Positions 58,773 through 64,000 of a stretch of 64,000 nt of DNA are shown here, one piece after another. The position numbers and the translations under genes were made by a program. Origin of the DNA: Hygrocybe punicea (lineage: Eukaryota > Basidiomycota > Agaricomycetes > Agaricales > Hygrophoraceae). Position 1 is the first letter of the stretch. The number at the start of each line of letters is the position of its first letter. A model generated the notes under the pieces. The model did no database searches. It was given only the letters and a program-made list of their open reading frames with translations, and was not told the origin of the DNA. Location: contig OY744467.1 of assembly GCA_963556145.1 (NCBI GenBank), forward strand, positions 1 to 64,000, read 5' to 3'.

Positions 58773-60067
58773 TTTTGATACTGGTGAATCAGGGGGGGCG
58801 GTGTTGATGGAGTAACGCAAAGATTGCCCAGGCGCGCGAGGTGGTTGGGGGGTTACGGTGTGGGGTGCGGGTTGCGGGTTGCGGATGGTTGTGGTGCGGG
58901 TGCCGGAGGGAAAACAAGGCAGAGAACAGTCAACCGCCGAAGTCGTTTCGTTTTGCAAGGCTAGCGTGACACCTTGCGTCACAGGTCACATTTTATATTA
59001 ATTTTCAGCGACCACTTTTGGACTTGAGCACAGCACGGAGGGTCTCAATCAACGCCGAGACATCGGATGGCATTTACGGGTGATGAATATTTATCAGCGT
59101 TTTAGGCTGTATCAATGTACAGTCCCTTGTGATGGCCTGTCTTTATGCATCCGAGCCCGAGCCACCCTCAGGCTGGTCTTGTGCCAAGTACAGTCCTGCC
59201 TTTTGCTCACGTTGAGCAAAACCCTTGTATTATTTCATGGTCATTGTTTTTTATAGACATCTACTTTTTGAAATCAATAATGGAACGCGAAATTGCCGGA
59301 AATCGGTAGATTAATGATGATATTCAGGGTTTCACCTTGGCAAGGGGCAGCTTGTGGAAACCCGGAGCGTTAATGTCCGAATTCACTGAAAGTTACTGCG
59401 ATTCCGTTTCATTTAATTGTCGTTTCCTACCATTATCGTATGGTGCGTTTGATGCTCATGTTATGCCTAGCGTTATCATAATGATTTTGTAGCAATGTAA
59501 CACATAACGATGAGTATCAGTCGTTAGCTACACATTACCTGTCAGATCCGTGCCATTATGTGGTAGATATATCTGCCGGCTTCCGGAAATAGTCTTCCGA
59601 CAACATAACCCCCCATCATGTGATCCTTACATTATTCCCTCCAAAGTAATACAGAAAAAGCGCTTGCATTACTCATACATTTTCAACATCCCGTACATTC
59701 ATCCATTGCTAAGAACCCCACCTCATCCTCCCAGCCTCCCCCAAAATTACTACCCTCGGAAGTGGAATTATCCTCGCAGTTCTGTGTCATCATTATTTCC
59801 GAGTCGGCATCCAATTTGGGCAGCCCCTGCACCCCCACCTCCAAGCCCTACGCCCTCGACACCTTCGGATTCTGGGTCGGTGTTGGTGGAATGTAATGCC
59901 GGTGCATCGTTTCCGTTGCGTTGTTGAAGAGTAGTGCCCATATAAAGTAACGAGTCGTATTGAAACAATGAACAAGGTACGTGAGTGTCACAGAGAAAAC
60001 GAACACTATTACTACAAGGATACTGTCTGAGCTCAAATAGCGTATTAGTAATTGGAATGCAACTTAC
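58773..60067. other. Intergenic region upstream of G-alpha
   Basis: About 1.3 kb without a recognisable gene. It holds the G-alpha promoter and 5' leader (GC-rich near 58790-58920), then an AT-richer middle. The plus frame at 59550-59927 has a Pro-rich end but no family features. No RNA gene was recognised. Confidence 0.5.
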
Positions 60068-61367
60068 TCAAATCAGGACAATCCCCCTTGCCGAAAAGAT
60101 AATTTCATTAGTTGAAAGTGATGGCCCAAATTCCCAATCCTCCTCTTGCTCTTCATCACTCTTGGAATCTGTTTGTGACCAATGAGTAGAACATACAGTG
60201 ATCAGACACTCGGCGACGACTGACCTATCTCATCCTGGGCATCATTGGGATTACCGCTCCCACCAACCCCAAGCCGACTAGGTCGGCCGCGTTTCGGCGA
60301 AGGCCTATCGTCATTGCGTTTCTTGGACTTCCGTTTCCGTCCCGCCTTGTCAGAGTCGCTCCCCGGTTCACACCGTCCACCAATATCGTCTACTCCTCTT
60401 GGAAGGCGAGAACCAGGAGGGAGTGGATAGTTTGGGTGAGCTCAATCTCTTCGCAATCGGAATTGGGCGGGAGTGTTAAAGTTCGATATATTAACATCGA
60501 TAATACGACTTCTGGGCTAACCGGGAGCCGCCAGTAACGATGCTCAACGAATCGAGCGTCATGGGGGGATAGCGGGATAACACCTGGCCTATCTTGAGAG
60601 CCTGTAACGGCCAGAACATCAAATATCCGGGCTACATTTGAAGCCGTGGGCGATGTGCCTGCGGGGGCAGGAACAAATTGGCCTTGCTGGAGTACGGAGA
60701 GGTCGGGTAGCAGGGGAGTTGGAATTTCAAGTCCGAGCAGTTCGTCCGGTTTCAAAGGCACCAGGGTGTAAAGACCAAGATAAGGCAAAATGGGTACTGT
60801 ACTGAGCTCTCCGGCAGCTGGATTCTCAGCATCGCGTATCAGTGATAGGAGTTTCTGTGCCCTAAGAACTTGAGCCGAGTCTTCAACCACACCAGCAGTG
60901 GAGACATACCTTGTATAATGACTTTCGGTCGGCTGGCTTTGCTGCCGTTGGATAATCCTTGATGTATTGCAGGACTGGCGGCGGTAGGGAAAGGGCAATG
61001 TAATTATGAGTGAAAAGCCCGAAGTGACAAGTCGGACATTCTGAATCTTCAGTCAACCATGCACTCTCAACACTTGTCACTTGCAGAAGACACTTACGAA
61101 CCATACCATTCTCTGCAGAAGACCTTCCATACTTCGGAGGTAAGAGGCCAAGGCTAGTGGCAAATTCAAGCTAATAAAACATATAAGGGCGGACAAGCTT
61201 GGCTGAGTGAGTTTACTAACCTGGCGTTTTCCTTCTTTTGCTGAATCAAATAGATGAGTGATTTGGCTGCCCTCTTCGGTGAGCTTATTGAGGCAGATTG
61301 CGCAACGATTTGCATATTTTTCGCGAACCGCCTTGGTGCTAGTAAAATATGTAGCATGAGACGACAT
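60068..61367 (-). CDS. HNH-nuclease-domain protein
   Basis: Starts at ATG 61367. Exon 1 encodes the first Cys pair (CAICLNKL) and THLFDSAKEGKRQ; exon 2 (about 61097-61171) encodes LGLLPPKYGRSSAENGM; exon 3 begins CPTCHFGLFTHN. This Cys-Cys/Asn/Cys-Cys-His order is the HNH-type fold common in basidiomycete HNH proteins. The middle part (60390-60900) includes DDARF-like and beta-rich sequence. The C-terminus probably continues through a short 35-nt intron near 60360-60394 and another at about 60157-60236 into a basic nuclear-signal-like stretch (GRKRKSKKRNDDR) and an acidic end with stop at 60068; if that splice is not used the protein ends at 60390. Nuclease activity is not established for these fungal proteins. 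Confidence 0.75.
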
Positions 61368-61395
61368 TGGAAGCTGGGATCAGTCAGAGAATAGG

Positions 61396-61611
61396 TACGC
61401 CTACATCACGAACGTGCCAGAGGTGACATTCAAGGAGGTTGGCAACTGGTTGTGTATGGTATATATGATGCTGCAGCGCAAGGGTCCACTCTTGACGACG
61501 GATGTCCCCCGATATTTGTCGGAGCGGCAGGGTCCATTCTACCCGGAAGGTGTGAGTGAATTCATGTCGGAACGCGTCGACTCGTACCTTCAGCAGACGA
61601 GGCCTCGATGA
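61396..61611 (+). CDS. Short hypothetical frame between HNH and Lunapark genes
   Basis: A plus-strand frame of about 70 codons reads as a soluble protein (FKEVGNWLCMVYMMLQRK, DVPRYLSERQG) and ends at 61611. It begins only about 30 bp from the HNH start codon on the other strand and has no ATG near its start. It may be an exon of a small plus-strand gene, or chance. I do not recognise the family. Confidence 0.3.
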   Translation, partial: YAYITNVPEVTFKEVGNWLCMVYMMLQRKGPLLTTDVPRYLSERQGPFYPEGVSEFMSERVDSYLQQTRPR

Positions 61612-61680
61612 AACTATGTTTTTGACTTCAATTACGTAGTGTAGAAATGCTTTGCTCGCTGTATCCTTTTCGCCTCTAAA

Positions 61681-62560
61681 CTATGGATCAACCTCCATAC
61701 CACTCTCCTCATCCTGCTCTCCGCCTTGCTTGGTGGAACCGTTACAAATATTGCTGACAGGTGCGGATGGATTGGAAGGACGTGGTTGACTATTTGTCAA
61801 CGGCGATGAGGGAGTCCAAGGAGGCGGCAATGGGGATGGGTACGACGCAGAAACTCACGCGTGTATTCCCCATTATGAGCAAAACATTTCTCGCAGATAA
61901 GTGCGTATCTGGAAGGGGGCACGTTTGCCTCATGGCCGTCATCACCCAATAGAGCGTCCGCGAGTTTGTCGTACCACTGCTTGCGGGGTGGTGGGAACGG
62001 TTGGGGAAGGGGAGAAACTGAAGAAAGACGACATGCATGAGGTATATGATTTGAGTACACCCGGAATGGGTGGTGTCTGGAAGTCGGACGTGGTAGTCGC
62101 TGAGGGGTACTAGGTGGCGGTGATTGCGGCTGAACGGGACTTGCTCGACAGTGGATATGCGAGGTTGGTGAATCATCATATCGTTCAATCAAGTTTTTGG
62201 TAGAGTAATAATTTGTTTTCTTTTTGATCTCTTCCTCCTTGGAACGTTGTCTTCAAAAAAGGCGGCAGGGAGATACAACTCACCTTTGGCATCGCCGATG
62301 TTCGTGTACCATATCTGCACAATTCGGCGAATGAACAGTATTCTGTAATTTGATCATTCGTTGCATGGGCACATGCGCTCGAAAAGATGAACATACACAA
62401 TTGGGCCTATGATCACAGGCGCAGCTGTGAGTGCCTTCCCAACCTGTCTCCCTGCGGTGTCGAATGATGTTCTTTTACCACAGACTGACATACGCGCACA
62501 GTTACGCGAACATGTGATACGGAGAGTTCCGAACCACCCGGTATAAAGTTTCAGAGTTAG
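61681..62560 (-). CDS. LNP1: Lunapark ER-junction protein
   Basis: Read right to left, one exon (about 62400-62470) ends in APVIIGPIV. The next (about 62293-62356) encodes ILFIRRIVQIWYTNIGDAK, the second membrane segment and its basic end. A third encodes SKEEEIKKKTNYYSTKNLIERYD, characteristic of Lunapark, then a Pro-rich linker, KQWYDKLADALLGDD and the zinc-ribbon start YALICEKCFAHNG. The gene ends at a TAG at 61681 after EESGMEVDP. Lunapark stabilises three-way junctions of the ER network. The N-terminal exon with the first membrane segment is not placed, the splice near 62265 is unresolved, and I could not find the second CxxC of the zinc ribbon, so the gene may be altered. Confidence 0.7.
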
Positions 62561-63239
62561 TCAGGCTTATGCCTTTTTCGCCCTCAAGTGTGGACGTGTC
62601 ACACAGGAGACGGATGAGAATTTTTGTGATCAAATAATATGCAAATATCCAGTCAACATTATTTTCTACAATATTTTCACAAGTGAGATGAAAATATTGT
62701 AGAAAATGTTATGTATTCATACAGAAAATAGTGCATACAGAAAATAAATTATTTAGGCCTTTATTGTTTTCATTATTGTGTACTGTCGGAGTTCATGAAG
62801 CTGGTCACACTGGCTACTCGGTCACACTCCGTTTTCCACCATTCTGAGGCACTTTTATCCCATTCAAAAATGATAATAGTGAACTAATACATGTGGACTA
62901 GTTACCTGTCAATTTTGACCCAGATCCGTTTAGTATTTCATGAGCTAGACCGCTGCTGATTGTTGTTGACCTGTGTTTGGCTACCTCAGACACGTATCAT
63001 GTCATCACTATGCCGCATCATTGTGTCTTCGTCCCATTCCACTTGCTCCCCCAGTGGGGGAGAACCCCCACGTCCTCCATTGCTGCCTGGATGCTGCAAT
63101 TTCCGTTCGAATTTCTCGTTTTATTGTTACCTTTGCTCCTTACTACCGATGTCGACCGTAGGAAAGTGAGGGGGTGTATGGCACGTTCTGGCAACAATTT
63201 CGGCTGGTCCTTTTGGTGAGTGATAACACATCTGTAGGG
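62561..63239. other. Intergenic region with a strong hairpin
   Basis: AT-rich in its left half, with the inverted repeat described separately and two acagaaaata motifs beside it. No gene recognised. Part of it should contain the Lunapark promoter and first exon. Confidence 0.45.
62662..62706. repeat. 18-bp perfect inverted repeat with 9-nt loop
   Basis: The arms ttttctacaatattttca (62662-62679) and its exact reverse complement (62689-62706) surround a 9-nt loop. Slightly imperfect pairing continues outward to aacatt/aatgtt. It could be a fold-back mini-element, a transcript 3' structure or a replication-prone site. Confidence 0.85.
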
Positions 63240-64000
63240 CTTGTCTAATGTGTTGTTACGTTTTACCCCGATTTAACCCCCGCTTCCGACCCCGACGTCC
63301 CTGACACGACGTCACAAGACAATATCATAACCTGGGTCCGGAACATCGTAGAAGACAACCAACGACGGTATCCCAATCCCCATGATTACCCTCATCATCC
63401 GATCACCGCCGATACATCATACACGTTGATTCAAGCACTCAATAATACCGCGCAACATAATCATCGGATCAGCTGTCTGCTGACACCAGACCTGCAACAC
63501 AGCCGTTGGCCACCTCATTGGCACCCCAAAACGTATAGACCACGAAGCCAAGCAAGACGCCGTTCATCCTGGAGCTTATCCTCCACGCAGCCACGCATGA
63601 CGAAGAAGCCGACCCTGAAGTTGTTCACCAGTATATAATCATTGACATTCGTAGTCAGTATCCTTAAGTTTAGTATAGCTACTCTTCCCCCGATCGCTAC
63701 CACGAAACCCAGACACCTTTCCTCTTCCATCCGCTTGTATTCGCTTCCTTCCATAAACACATCCTCGTTTGGTTTATTGTTGCCGGAGTTCGCCGCCATA
63801 AGAACAGCGATCCGTAACATAATACTAAACTTTCTCTACTCTCTCGACAATAAACCAAGACATCCTGGAACCCCGACGATACCGAACTCCAGATTCAGAA
63901 CAAGGCGACGAATATCATCTCACACCCGAAACGTCAGATTCCTCTGACGACGACTTCGATCAATACGTCGCAACACAGACTAGTGTCCGAACCGCGCCTT
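63240..64000 (+). pseudogene. Degraded repeat-derived coding region, open at window edge
   Basis: A plus-strand frame at about 63285-63640 reads as a His/Asn/Pro-rich peptide (DYPHHPITADTSYTLIQAL), followed by stops. Another frame from about 63835 (DSEQGDEYHLTPETSDSSDD) is still open at 64000. The block gttgccgga...agcgatccgtaacat at 63780-63820 is shared with 46560-46600 inside the 3.6-kb inverted-repeat element, so this is likely another member or relative of that family. Protein function unknown. Confidence 0.4.

Noticed and set aside
59550..59927. Plus-strand frame of 125 codons upstream of the HNH gene
   Set aside because: No family features, Pro-rich low-complexity end, and no splice-linked neighbours.
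1..64000. Telomeric TTAGGG arrays
   Set aside because: I looked for tandem ttaggg or ccctaa because the helicase type is often subtelomeric, but found no array in the window.
1..64000. tRNA, rRNA or other structural RNA genes
   Set aside because: No tRNA A/B-box pairs with a cloverleaf or rRNA-like segments could be recognised by eye. A covariance search would be needed to exclude them fully.

Overview
The window is a nuclear chromosome segment of a basidiomycete fungus, almost certainly an agaricomycete. Coding regions are cut by many short spliceosomal introns of about 48 to 70 nt. The conserved genes on the right (Sec2-type RabGEF, isopenicillin-N-synthase-like dioxygenase, BCS1-like AAA ATPase, Dap1-type cytochrome b5 protein, G-alpha, HNH-domain protein, Lunapark) have the exon structure and family features of Agaricomycetes. 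No bacterial or organellar features were seen.

The left three quarters (about 1-47 kb) is repeat-rich accessory DNA. It contains a 72/72/62-bp higher-order satellite (1.7-3.4 kb), a CACCAG-rich minisatellite (4.0-4.5 kb), a 151-bp tandem array (4.6-8.2 kb), a 2.3-kb segmental duplication (7.8-10.1 and 38.7-41.0 kb) carrying a hAT-like MITE, 34-bp palindromic arrays (14.6-14.97 and 20.57-20.9 kb), a 45-bp array and a CCTGGT-based array (21.3-22.9 kb), a 146-bp array (28.7-30.1 kb), two families of small elements with direct terminal repeats, and a 3.6-kb element with about 260-bp inverted repeats and a 6-bp target duplication (43.45-47.06 kb).

Embedded in these repeats are unusual multi-exon genes. 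A ParB-like-domain gene (11.3-14.4 kb) lies beside a truncated paralogue (10.1-11.1 kb). A very large gene (15.3-20.5 kb) joins OrsD-type C2H2 zinc fingers, a tyrosine-recombinase-like domain and a RecQ-type helicase, and is bracketed by related 34-bp palindromic repeats. Two inverted copies of a large gene with a Ulp1/C48-like cysteine-protease motif (24.8-28.6 and 30.9-34.8 kb) each end at an identical 689-bp element. A BAH-PHD chromatin-reader-like gene (35.3-36.5 kb) also has two internally deleted remnants elsewhere in the window. These are the best candidates for an undescribed mobile or chromatin-associated system.

From about 48.8 to 62.6 kb the DNA changes to compact, ordinary housekeeping sequence: SEC2-like (-), 2-oxoglutarate dioxygenase (+), BCS1-like (-), DAP1-like (+), G-alpha (-), HNH-domain gene (-) and Lunapark (-). 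The last 0.75 kb returns to degraded repeat-derived coding sequence that runs off the right edge.

Exon models summed by hand give intact reading frames for the dioxygenase (373 aa), the BCS1-like protein (711 aa), the Dap1-like protein (166 aa) and G-alpha (354 aa). All family assignments were made by reading motifs; no database search was run.
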